DNA from: JAPWJZ01 sp041287865
Lineage (GTDB): Bacteria > Pseudomonadota > Alphaproteobacteria > Micavibrionales > UBA2020
DNA length: 64,000 bases
NCBI GenBank assembly: GCA_041287865.1
Contig: JBGGMV010000087.1
Coordinates: 10,896 to 74,895 of the forward strand
Reading direction: 5' to 3'
Shown: positions 17,065 through 24,867 of the stretch, piece by piece
How the letters are laid out: the number at the start of each line of letters is the position of its first letter
How positions within the stretch are numbered: the stretch's first letter is position 1
Position numbers and translations under genes: made by a program
Notes under the pieces: model-generated
Databases searched by the model: none
What the model saw: only the letters and a program-made list of their open reading frames with translations
Told to the model about the DNA's origin: nothing

Positions 17065-17880
17065 CTAAGCTTCCGGCAGGGCTTCCTGAAGCCCCGGGCC
17101 CAGCCTGAACGGCTGCACCCTGGTGCAAAGGCCCGTCTTGCTGTCGATATCGAATACCACGCCACACAACGTTGGCGTGCCCTCGGCAGGGCGCAATTTC
17201 TCGCCCGGCATCTTGCGCACGAAACGCGCGACGGCAAGGCCCTTGTCCATGCCGATCACGCTGTCGTAGTTGCCGCACATGCCGGCGTCGGTCATGTAGC
17301 CTGTGCCTTTTGCAAGAATACGCGCATCTGCGCTGGGCACGTGGGTATGCGTGCCGACGACAAATGACGCGCGGCCGTCGCAGTAATGGCCCATGGCCAT
17401 TTTTTCCGATGAGGCTTCGCCATGAACGTCGAGCAGCAGGCCCTGAATGTCTTTGCCAAGGCGGAAGGATTTGCAGATTTTATCCGCTGCATGGAAAGGG
17501 TCATCCAGCGCGTCCATGAAGAGCCGCGTCATCAGGTTCGCCACCGCCAGTTTTTCGCCGCGGGGCGTTTCGATGATATAGACGCCCTTGCCGGGCGTGC
17601 CTTCGGGATAGTTCGCGGGACGCAGTAAACGCGGGTCTTTCTCGATATAGGGGATGATTTCCCGCTGGTCCCAGACGTGGTTGCCGGTGGACAGGCAATC
17701 GACGCCCGCCTTGTAAAAATCATCGCAAATCTGCGGCGTGACGCCGAAGCCATGGGCCGCGTTCTCGATATTCACGATCACGGCGTCGAGCTTGTATTTC
17801 TCGCGGAACGTCTTCATCTGCGAGGTGATGGCGTCGCGCGCATCGCGGCCGACGACGTCGCCTAGAAACATCACTCTCAT
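17065..17880 (-). CDS. YmdB-like (TIGR00282) metallophosphoesterase
   Basis: 271 aa from MRVMFLGDVVGRDARDAI. This ATG overlaps the cyclo-ligase stop (ATGA) and gives the expected family N-terminus. Motifs for the dinuclear metal site are present: GDVVGR, GNHVWDQ, DVHGEASSEK, GTHTHVPSADARIL. The family includes Bacillus YmdB, a phosphodiesterase acting on cyclic nucleotides. The substrate here is unknown. It is translationally coupled to fau. Confidence 0.9.
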   Translation of the reverse strand: MRVMFLGDVVGRDARDAITSQMKTFREKYKLDAVIVNIENAAHGFGVTPQICDDFYKAGVDCLSTGNHVWDQREIIPYIEKDPRLLRPANYPEGTPGKGVYIIETPRGEKLAVANLMTRLFMDALDDPFHAADKICKSFRLGKDIQGLLLDVHGEASSEKMAMGHYCDGRASFVVGTHTHVPSADARILAKGTGYMTDAGMCGNYDSVIGMDKGLAVARFVRKMPGEKLRPAEGTPTLCGVVFDIDSKTGLCTRVQPFRLGPGLQEALPEA

Positions 17881-18464
17881 GCGGCCGCTCTCCTGAAGTC
17901 GTAGATTTTCTGGTCGGTGATGCACATGTCGAGCGGGTAATCGTGCATTTCGTAAGGCACGCTTTCGTAGCATTGCGATTCATAGGCAATACCAACCGTC
18001 TGGAATTTCAGCTTGCCCTTCATCTGGCCCAAAGTCTGGTCGTAATAACCTGCGCCATAGCCGAGGCGATGGCCTTCCTTGTCGAAGGCCAGCAGAGGCA
18101 TGAGGAAAATATCGGGGATGGAAACGGCAGAATGCAGCGGATCGGGTTCCTCGATGCCGTAGATACTGCGGATCATCGGCGTCTTGCGGTCCCAGGTGCG
18201 GAATTCCAGCAGCGTGTGGTTCGGTATCACGCGCGGCATCAACACCGTATAGCCGAGCTCGATCAGCGCATCGAAGAGCGGCAGCGCGCTCATTTCAGAT
18301 TTGATCGGCACGTAGGCCGAGATCAGCGTACCTTTTTGCAACGGAACGGATTTGAAGAAATTGTCGCGCACGCGCTGGGCAGCGCCGTCGCGCTCGGGCG
18401 GCGGAATGGCGATGCGGCGGGCATAGGCATGTTCGCGCAACGACTGCTTGTTGTAAAAAGGCAA
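17877..18464 (-). CDS. fau: 5-formyltetrahydrofolate cyclo-ligase family protein
   Basis: 195 aa. It converts 5-formyl-THF to 5,10-methenyl-THF with ATP in one-carbon metabolism. Visible family motifs are the N-terminal basic start (KQSLREHAYARRIAI), DIFLMPLLAFDKEGHRLGYGAGYYDQTL (given here in part: RLGYGAGYYD) and QCYESVPYEMHDYPLDM. It lies just downstream of the 6S RNA locus and zapA, the conserved zapA-ssrS-ygfA(fau) arrangement of proteobacteria. Confidence 0.9.
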   Translation of the reverse strand: MPFYNKQSLREHAYARRIAIPPPERDGAAQRVRDNFFKSVPLQKGTLISAYVPIKSEMSALPLFDALIELGYTVLMPRVIPNHTLLEFRTWDRKTPMIRSIYGIEEPDPLHSAVSIPDIFLMPLLAFDKEGHRLGYGAGYYDQTLGQMKGKLKFQTVGIAYESQCYESVPYEMHDYPLDMCITDQKIYDFRRAAA

Positions 18465-18513
18465 AGGCGCTCTTATCTCTTTCTAAGCAAAAATGCAGAG
18501 TCGTGAAGTGAGT

Positions 18514-18676
18514 GGAAGACAGCCACCTGCGTCGTGGACGGGGTTATCCGCTAGGCCCTGCGTTAACAGGTCGGGCGCCATATGACTGAACCACGGTCCA
18601 GCCAGGGACAGCTCCCTAGCGATGGTTATCGGCCTCTGGGACAGTGCTGTCATCACGTGCGCTGCAGCTGCCTTCC
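18514..18676 (-). ncRNA. ssrS: 6S RNA (regulator of RNA polymerase)
   Basis: The gene lies between zapA and fau, its classical position. On the minus strand a 10-bp closing stem is visible: GGAAGGCAGC at 18676-18667 pairs with GCTGTCTTCC at 18523-18514 (one G-U), enclosing 163 nt, the usual 6S length. Inside, GCTAGGGA/TCCCTGGC forms an 8-bp hairpin and CCTG/CAGG another, as expected of a long rod with a central bubble. Ends are inferred from pairing; a short 3' tail may extend toward 18485. Confidence 0.8.
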
Positions 18677-18686
18677 GGCAAGTAAT

Positions 18687-19031
18687 CTAGGCCGAGTGGA
18701 GCTTTTGGGCAATACCGTCGATGCGCTTCGTCAATTGGTCGAGCAGGCGCACAAGTGCCTGTTCTTCCTCTTTATTCTGCGCCGGGGCGGTAGCAGGTGC
18801 TGCTTTGGGTGCCTGACGGGGGGCGCCTTCTTGCACGTCGAACAGCTCGTCAGCCAGCACAAGGCTGGTGAGAACCATCAAATGGGCGTCGTTATAAGCG
18901 GCGCCCGAGCGTGCGATTTGCGACAGCCGCTGGTCGATGTAGGCGGCGAGATCGACAACGCGACCCTCCTGCCCTGCATCGCAGGCGATTTCGTAGGCGC
19001 GGCCGTTCAGGGTGATGGTGACTTCAGCCAT
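18687..19031 (-). CDS. zapA: Cell division protein ZapA
   Basis: 114 aa. It stabilises FtsZ protofilaments at the division site. The family signature is at the N-terminus (VTITLNGRAYEIACDAGQE...VVDLAAYID, interrupted here), followed by a long helix (LVLADELFDVQE) and a coiled-coil C-terminus (QALVRLLDQLTKRIDGIAQKL). It follows the DUF4164-like gene by 3 bp and precedes 6S RNA. Confidence 0.92.
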   Translation of the reverse strand: MAEVTITLNGRAYEIACDAGQEGRVVDLAAYIDQRLSQIARSGAAYNDAHLMVLTSLVLADELFDVQEGAPRQAPKAAPATAPAQNKEEEQALVRLLDQLTKRIDGIAQKLHSA

Positions 19032-19034
19032 TTT

Positions 19035-19247
19035 CTATTCCTCGCTCAGCAGCATTTCAAGACGGTTGATGGTGGAGTCGAGCTTCGCGGCAATTTTTTT
19101 GTTTACCTCGCGCTCGTTGCGATCGAGAGACAGCTGAGGCTCTTCCTTGCTTTTCTTCGTCTGTACAAGACGTTTGTCGACGGCGTTCTCGAGACGCATG
19201 AGAGCCTTATCCAGATTCTCGAGAGCCGGTTTAATAGCAGCTTTCAT
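19035..19247 (-). CDS. Small coiled-coil protein (DUF4164-like)
   Basis: 70 aa from MKAAIKPALENLDKAL; the frame could begin at 19265. It is almost entirely one charged helix with heptads (LDKALMRLENAVDKRL, LDSTINRLEMLL). Small coiled-coil genes of this kind commonly precede zapA in alphaproteobacteria. A division-related helper role is an inference from position. Confidence 0.75.
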   Translation of the reverse strand: MKAAIKPALENLDKALMRLENAVDKRLVQTKKSKEEPQLSLDRNEREVNKKIAAKLDSTINRLEMLLSEE

Positions 19248-19310
19248 AGAGAATATCCCTAACACTTCGGTGACTTCGATGATGATATTTTGGTAATAAA
19301 TACAGAATAA

Positions 19311-19356
19311 GAGTCCTAAAGACTCTCGTCAATAAGCAGGGCTAAGGAATTGAATC
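19311..19356. promoter_or_regulatory. Cluster of three GANTC (CcrM) sites
   Basis: GAGTC (19311-19315), GACTC (19321-19325) and GAATC (19352-19356) fall within 46 bp of the divergent zapA-operon/cysQ intergenic region. In alphaproteobacteria GANTC is methylated by CcrM, and clustered intergenic GANTC often marks GcrA-regulated division genes. Control of the zapA operon is inferred. Confidence 0.5.
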
Positions 19357-19422
19357 TTTTTAGTGTTTTATAAATTATTGGAAATTGATGGTTTATTAAC
19401 GATATGTAAATATAATGCGGTT

Positions 19423-20283
19423 ATGAAGACGCCGGTAAAAATCGACCCGCAATCGCTGCTGAAAGACGTCGAGCAGATCGCCCGTGACGCGGGCGCGGAG
19501 ATCATGCGTTTCTACGAAGAAGGCGCGACAGTATATACAAAGACCGACGAAAGCCCGGTGACCGAAGCTGATTACGCCGCGGAAAGGCTTATCCTTCCAA
19601 GACTTGCAGCGCTTCTTGAAGGTGTGCCGATGGTCTCCGAAGAAGCGGTTTCGGCGGGGTATAAACCCGACGTCAGCAAGGGCACCTTCTGGACGGTCGA
19701 CCCGCTGGACGGCACGAAAGAATTTATCAACCGCACCGGCGCCTTCGTGGTCGCCATTTCGCTGGTTGTGGATAACAAGCCGGTGCTGGGTGTTATCTAC
19801 CACCCTGCCCTCGGCATCATGTATTCGGCGGCGGGCCCCGGCACGGCCACGCGCGAAGGGCCGGATGGAGAACGTGTTTCATTGGGTGCCGGAGTCGGCG
19901 GCACGCGCGAGGAAACCATGCGCGTGGTACTGAACGAGAGCAGCACCGATATGCCGAAAGTAAAAGGCTATCTGACGTCGCAATTCAATACCGCATCGCC
20001 GCGCATCGACCCGCAGCCGGGCGTTTTGCGCGCCTGCCAGGTGGCCGACAATAGCGCGGATATGTCTGTAATCTACCCGACAAAACGCGAGGGGCGCACC
20101 AAATGGTGGGATGTCGCGCCCGCGCATGCGATTGTCGAGGCCGCGGGCGGCATTGTGCAAGGCGTGGACGGCAAGCCGGTGACCTATGACGCCGATGATT
20201 TTATGGTGCCGCCGGTGATTTCGATCAGCCCGAACCGCGCGGCTGCAGCACCCGCCGCGAAACCGCCCGAGAACAAAAGATAA
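19423..20283 (+). CDS. cysQ: 3'(2'),5'-bisphosphate nucleotidase CysQ
   Basis: 286 aa from MKTPVKIDPQSL; the longer frame to 19363 is AT-rich leader. It belongs to the Li-sensitive, Mg-dependent inositol-monophosphatase superfamily. Metal motifs are DESPVTEADYAAE, VSEEA, DPLDGTKEFINR and KWWDVAPAHAI. It hydrolyses PAP, the by-product of PAPS use. The window also encodes three PAPS-type sulfotransferases, so PAP recycling may matter here. A terminator follows directly. Confidence 0.9.
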   Translation: MKTPVKIDPQSLLKDVEQIARDAGAEIMRFYEEGATVYTKTDESPVTEADYAAERLILPRLAALLEGVPMVSEEAVSAGYKPDVSKGTFWTVDPLDGTKEFINRTGAFVVAISLVVDNKPVLGVIYHPALGIMYSAAGPGTATREGPDGERVSLGAGVGGTREETMRVVLNESSTDMPKVKGYLTSQFNTASPRIDPQPGVLRACQVADNSADMSVIYPTKREGRTKWWDVAPAHAIVEAAGGIVQGVDGKPVTYDADDFMVPPVISISPNRAAAAPAAKPPENKR

Positions 20284-20284
20284 G

Positions 20285-20316
20285 AAAAAACCGGCCCCTT
20301 GCGAGACCGGTTTTTT
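20285..20316 (+). terminator. Rho-independent terminator (probably bidirectional)
   Basis: AAAAAACCGG, a 12-nt spacer, then CCGGTTTTTT. It lies right after cysQ and 29 bp before the stop of the convergent repeat-protein gene. Confidence 0.85.
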
Positions 20317-20344
20317 ATCAAGCAGGATGTTAATCCCCTGACTG

Positions 20345-21847
20345 TTAGCCGCCAAGGCCGCCCGGACGGTTGGGCTTGAGGCGGAATTTGTCTTTCATCT
20401 GCATCTTCAGCGTGGCCTGTTTGGCCGCCACTTCGCATTGCATGATGTCCACCTGCGTGCGGTCGTTGACGCGCACGTGGGTATAAAGCGTTTTCATGTC
20501 GTCCACGCGGCCCGCCCAGAGGTCGGGCGAGAAAGCGAGCGACAATTGATTGCGATCCGCGAGGATATTCAGCAGCGAATTGCCGTGCTTGTCCTTCGAC
20601 AGGAAATCGTCGAGCGTGACGGGCTGGCCGGATTTGCGCGAGATATCGACGACCTTGTCGAAGTGGCCGAATTTCACCGCGTTCATCAGGATGGTATTGC
20701 CCATCTGGCCCGACGGCGCGCGCAGGTCAGCAACCTGCAGCTTGTCGTTGGCGGCAAGGCGCTTGTCGCATTCCGCGTAATTTTCCCAGAAGGCTTTCAG
20801 GCCGAGCGGCAGGATCGGCGTGCCGCCTTCGTTCAGCGGGGTGAGCAGGTATTGCTTGCCCGTGAAGCCCGCGAGGTTCGCGTTTTTCGAGAAAGTGCGG
20901 CTTTCGGCTTCGGCGTAGGAATTGTCGAAATCGCGCGCCGTCATGGTGCCGTTCTTCCAGCCTTCCGGCACATGGCTCCAGAGCTGGAGCATGTCGGGCA
21001 GGCGGCCTTCCCAATGTTCGGCGGTGAAGACCTTGTGCAGCGTTTTCTTTTCCGCCGCGCGCGCAACGATGGAAAGGCGCGAACCCACCTGGCGCACAAA
21101 ATCGGCGACTTCGAATTTCTCGTTATGGGCCTTCATGCCCTTTACGAGGTCGTCGTATTTGTCCCAGGCGCCCTGATGGATGAAGACGGTGTCGCCGTCG
21201 CGGTCGGGTAGCAGCAGGTAATCTTTGCGGAAGTAATCGCCATTGGCGGCCAGCTTGCCGCTGGTGATCTCGTAGTTGCCGCGTTCGACGAAGGCAGCCT
21301 TGATGTCGGAAGCCGACAGGCCTGCCTTGGCCAGCGTATCTTCGGGCGCTTCGCGGTTTTCGGCGGCCAGCATGCTGCGCTTGAAAGCGGGATCGAGCTG
21401 GCCGTCGTTGCGGAACAGGTCGCGGCGGGACGGCACCGGCACCTTGAACCACAGGCGTTCCATCTCGTCATAACGGCCCTGCCAGACGTCGGCGGCGAAG
21501 ATTTTGGCGAGGCCGCCGTTTTCGCGCGCGCTGTCGAGCAGCGAGCGGTCATCACGGCCAACGACCTTGGTGAAATCTTCCATGGTGAATTTTTCACCGG
21601 CCTTGGTGACGATCTCCAGCACCTTGGCGAAGTTCTTCCAGAAGCCGGGCGTATCGGCGAGGCAACGGCCGTCGTCATCGGGCGAGAGGAAATCGGCTTT
21701 CTTCAGCTGGTTCGTCTCTTTCGAGATGGCGTCCATCATCTGCTGCAGGTTTTCGCCCGAAAAGGCGCGCGTCTTGTACTTTTCCTGCTCCGGATGCTCG
21801 ACCAGTGCAGCGACGATAGCCTGCTTGATGTAACGTCCCCCGCTCAT
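20345..21847 (-). CDS. Repeat protein of the VWA-AAA operon, unknown function
   Basis: 500 aa with no signal peptide. I recognise no named family. The sequence shows three related modules about 160 residues apart, each with a W-x-G-R-x-x-[DE]-M-x-x-L core (VWQGRYDEMERLW near 122, HWEGRLPDMLQLW near 279, LWAGRVDDMKTLY near 444). Each is preceded by an ankyrin-like helix pair (RSLLDSARENGGLAKIF, GNSLLNILADRNQLSLAF). It is last of four genes; its ATG overlaps the upstream stop (ATGA). The modules suggest a protein-binding scaffold that may be the substrate or adaptor of the AAA-VWA pair (inference). Confidence 0.82.
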   Translation of the reverse strand: MSGGRYIKQAIVAALVEHPEQEKYKTRAFSGENLQQMMDAISKETNQLKKADFLSPDDDGRCLADTPGFWKNFAKVLEIVTKAGEKFTMEDFTKVVGRDDRSLLDSARENGGLAKIFAADVWQGRYDEMERLWFKVPVPSRRDLFRNDGQLDPAFKRSMLAAENREAPEDTLAKAGLSASDIKAAFVERGNYEITSGKLAANGDYFRKDYLLLPDRDGDTVFIHQGAWDKYDDLVKGMKAHNEKFEVADFVRQVGSRLSIVARAAEKKTLHKVFTAEHWEGRLPDMLQLWSHVPEGWKNGTMTARDFDNSYAEAESRTFSKNANLAGFTGKQYLLTPLNEGGTPILPLGLKAFWENYAECDKRLAANDKLQVADLRAPSGQMGNTILMNAVKFGHFDKVVDISRKSGQPVTLDDFLSKDKHGNSLLNILADRNQLSLAFSPDLWAGRVDDMKTLYTHVRVNDRTQVDIMQCEVAAKQATLKMQMKDKFRLKPNRPGGLGG

Positions 21848-22191
21848 GCTTCTTTAACCTCTTTGAAGAGGGTCTTGGTGACCCCGTTGCGCTGGCAGAT
21901 TTTCTCGATGTCGGCGTCGGTGATGATGGCATCGGCCGTCAGGAACACGACTTTGACGTCGGGATTCCTGAGCGCCGCCTCGAATTCCAGCAGGGTTTCG
22001 CAAGATGTCACGCCCTTGTCGCGGCGGATCATGTTGCTTTCCCAGCCGGACGCGATGCGGAACAGGCGGCAGCCGTGCGGCAGGAACGTGGGGCCGCCGT
22101 CCATGGCCTTTTGCTGGGCCACGGCGGATGCGACTTGTTCCAGAAGTTCCGACGGCACGGGTTGCTGCCTGTTTGTTGCGTCTTGCGTCAT
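21844..22191 (-). CDS. 115-aa conserved-looking protein of the VWA-AAA operon
   Basis: Small soluble protein, no TM or signal. Predicted mix of helix and strand; the stretch DVKVVFLTADAIITDADIEKICQ (given in part: VVFLTADAIITDADIEK) looks like an alpha/beta core. It has two Cys (HGCRLF, TSCETL) and another in ICQRNG. I do not recognise a family. It is 12 bp after the AAA gene and overlaps the repeat-protein gene by 4 bp, so it belongs to the same translationally coupled unit. Confidence 0.78.
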   Translation of the reverse strand: MTQDATNRQQPVPSELLEQVASAVAQQKAMDGGPTFLPHGCRLFRIASGWESNMIRRDKGVTSCETLLEFEAALRNPDVKVVFLTADAIITDADIEKICQRNGVTKTLFKEVKEA

Positions 22192-22203
22192 GGCACCTTT
22201 GCC

Positions 22204-24867
22204 TTACATACCGGCTGCTTTTTTCTTGTCGTTCTTGATGACGTATTTCGGGTACATCATCTCGACGTTGCCGTCGACGAGCAGTTCGGTCAGCTTCGGC
22301 TCCTTGCCTTTCAGGGCGGGGGAGCTGTCGGCGTCGTTACGATACTTGAACGCATCGACCAGGCGTTCCTTCACCGACGGCGTCAGGCCGCGGGTAATTT
22401 CAGCCAGCGCCTGCTCGACTTTCGTCACGGCATTCGCGTCGTTGCGGTCGACATGGATCACGCCGGCTTCCTTGAACGCGGACAGGAGCTTCGAGGGGGC
22501 CTTTTCGGACACCACGAGCGTCTTGTTGCGCGTCTCGTTGCGGACGATATGGATCGACACGGGGCGTTCGCCCTGTTCGTCGGTCCACAGCACCTGCAGG
22601 CTGGTCGTTGCGATCTTCTTGTCGGAACGGTTTTCGGCGATGTAGAGCGATTCATCGAGATCCATCACCGGGCCCGGCGTGCCGGCGCCAGCAGCCGCTG
22701 CGGGCGGCGTGTTGGCGTTGGCGGCTTCCTGACGGTTCGTCATCAGGGGACGCAGGTTCTGGTCCCAGACGGCGGTGAGGTTCTTGGCGCCCACGGTCGG
22801 CATGGCGAGAGACGCCAGGAAGTCGTCGTGGTGGACAAGGTCGTTCAGGCCGAAATCGATCTCTTTCTTGGCCGCGACGTAAGTGGCCGCGTCCTTGATG
22901 ATCGCCGAAACCAGCGGGTGGCCGGCATAGAGCGATTCCGGATCGCGGTTGGCGACGAAGAGTTCGTTCGACTTGGCCGTTTCGGCTTTCGAGATCGCGG
23001 TCAGCGCATCCACGAAGGTCTTCGGCGTAACGATTTCGTCGTTGGTCGCCTTGATCTCGGGGTTGCTCTGGCGCAGGAAGTCGCAGAAGACGTTGCGCGC
23101 CATTTTCGCCTGTTTCGTCAGGTCGCGGTCGTTGAAGGCCGAGATGTTCAGGTCTTCTTCCACCGAACGCTGCTTGGAACGTGCGGCTTCTTGCAGCGTG
23201 ATGTCACGCAGCGCGAATTCCTGCATCGCTTTTTGCAGCTTGTTGTAGAGCTTGGGCTTGCCGACGGCGCCGGACTTTTCGTAGACCATGCGCTCGAGGA
23301 ATTCCGTCAGGCGCGTGCCGAAGTTCAGCGACGAGTTTTCGACGACGGGTTCGCCGAGGCTCGGCACTTTTTCCCAAGCCTTCAGGTCGAGAGCGCGGGG
23401 CGCGTCTTCCTTCAGCATCCGGGGGCGGATCGGAATCGCCTCTTCAAGGTGCTGCTTGATCTTGCGGAAGTCGATGCCCTCTTTCTTCGAGTATTCATCG
23501 TCAACTTCTTCCACGAGGTCGGGGTTGCCGTTCGAGGTGATTTTCTCGGCATCGGTCATTTTCTGCCACTTGTCGTAGAAGCGCGCAAGCTTCTCGGACG
23601 AGTTGACGACGTTTTTCCAGTTCTGGAGCAGCGTTTCCTGCAGCTCGGGAACCTTGCCGCCTTCGACTTCGGCCTTCGTGCGGCGCAGCCACAGCAGCCA
23701 TTCACCGAACTGGTCGGGGTCTTTATCCGCCTGTTCCTTGAAGGTGGTGTAGAGCGTCGAAACGGGCAGGCCCACCATCATCTGGCAGATACGGTGCTGC
23801 CAGTCGATCACGTCGGGATCAGGCAGTGTCTGGGGAGAAAGACGCGAGTAAACCGATTTGTTGAGCGAGCGGGTCGTGACGCCGTCTTCCTTCTTGTTAC
23901 CCGTCAGGGTGACGAAGAAGCCGGGCTTCATGTCTTCGCGGCGGAAGGTGAATTCCGACGGGCCGGCGGTGGCGTCTTTGTTTTTCAGCGGGTTTTCGAC
24001 CGTGCATTCCTTCAATTCGCCGATGCAGAACTGCCAGACCGTTTGCAGGTTGTCGTCCGTGCCTTCGCGCGACTTGTTGTATTCGTCGAGAACGATCTCT
24101 TCGCCCGCCATGAATTTGCGGATGAGGGGGCCATACTGCGAGTTCATGCCCAGCGCGTTGCCGCCGGCGTTGTCGAGACCTTCGATTTTCGAAACTTTTT
24201 TCAGCGTTTCGAAAGCGGCTTCGACCTTGTCGTTATTGATCGCTTTCAGGCCGTTCCAGTCGATGGACTTGACCGTGCCGTCTTCGATCGAGACGACTTC
24301 CGAGGGCAGAGCCTTCAGCAGCGCCATCGACATGGGCTCCAAAGTGCCAGCCTGCAGGCGTTTGTCGATCGATTTCGGCAGCGCGTCGCCGGCGCCGAAG
24401 TCCAGCACCATTTCGAACAGCAGTTCGCGCATGTTCTTGCCACCGCAGTCGAGAACTTCGACCGGTTCTTTCGAACGCAGGCGGCCTTGCAGCGCGCCCA
24501 AGAAGGATTTACCGGCACCGGGGTCGCCGATCATCATCTGCGTGCGGTTCGTGCTGTCCGGCTTGCGGCGTTCGAGGCCGTCGAAGAACAGGGGCAGCAT
24601 CGAGGGCGTGGGCATATCGCAATATGCCATCGCGATGACTTCTTTATAGGGGCGCTCGGAAAACACCTTCATGGGATAGGTGTCATCGGCGATGACGGAC
24701 AAGACCTGCTCGAGATCGGCGCGGCCGTTGTGTTCGATGCGCTGCGAACCCCACATCGGGTAAGGGCGATCGGACGTGCCAAGGGGACGTTCCAGAGACT
24801 TCACGTCTTCCGGCTTCAGGTCCTTCATGGGTGTCTTCAGGGGCGAGGGTTTCTTGTCGTTTTTCAT
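22204..24867 (-). CDS. Large AAA+ ATPase (MoxR/CobS-like) paired with a VWA protein
   Basis: 887 aa. The ATPase core lies at about 80-360: Walker A GDPGAGKS (114-121), Walker B EIVLDEYNKS (258-266), sensor-1-like FVTLTGN (about 318-324) and candidate arginine fingers at 333-342 (TRSLNKSVYSR). The shape fits the MoxR/CobS side of AAA+, but between the Walkers there is a long insert (about 140 residues), and a ~500-residue C-terminal extension matches nothing I know. It overlaps the VWA gene by 4 bp (ATGA). MoxR-VWA pairs act as chaperones that remodel or insert cofactors into a partner; that role here is inferred. Confidence 0.85.
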   Translation of the reverse strand: MKNDKKPSPLKTPMKDLKPEDVKSLERPLGTSDRPYPMWGSQRIEHNGRADLEQVLSVIADDTYPMKVFSERPYKEVIAMAYCDMPTPSMLPLFFDGLERRKPDSTNRTQMMIGDPGAGKSFLGALQGRLRSKEPVEVLDCGGKNMRELLFEMVLDFGAGDALPKSIDKRLQAGTLEPMSMALLKALPSEVVSIEDGTVKSIDWNGLKAINNDKVEAAFETLKKVSKIEGLDNAGGNALGMNSQYGPLIRKFMAGEEIVLDEYNKSREGTDDNLQTVWQFCIGELKECTVENPLKNKDATAGPSEFTFRREDMKPGFFVTLTGNKKEDGVTTRSLNKSVYSRLSPQTLPDPDVIDWQHRICQMMVGLPVSTLYTTFKEQADKDPDQFGEWLLWLRRTKAEVEGGKVPELQETLLQNWKNVVNSSEKLARFYDKWQKMTDAEKITSNGNPDLVEEVDDEYSKKEGIDFRKIKQHLEEAIPIRPRMLKEDAPRALDLKAWEKVPSLGEPVVENSSLNFGTRLTEFLERMVYEKSGAVGKPKLYNKLQKAMQEFALRDITLQEAARSKQRSVEEDLNISAFNDRDLTKQAKMARNVFCDFLRQSNPEIKATNDEIVTPKTFVDALTAISKAETAKSNELFVANRDPESLYAGHPLVSAIIKDAATYVAAKKEIDFGLNDLVHHDDFLASLAMPTVGAKNLTAVWDQNLRPLMTNRQEAANANTPPAAAAGAGTPGPVMDLDESLYIAENRSDKKIATTSLQVLWTDEQGERPVSIHIVRNETRNKTLVVSEKAPSKLLSAFKEAGVIHVDRNDANAVTKVEQALAEITRGLTPSVKERLVDAFKYRNDADSSPALKGKEPKLTELLVDGNVEMMYPKYVIKNDKKKAAGM

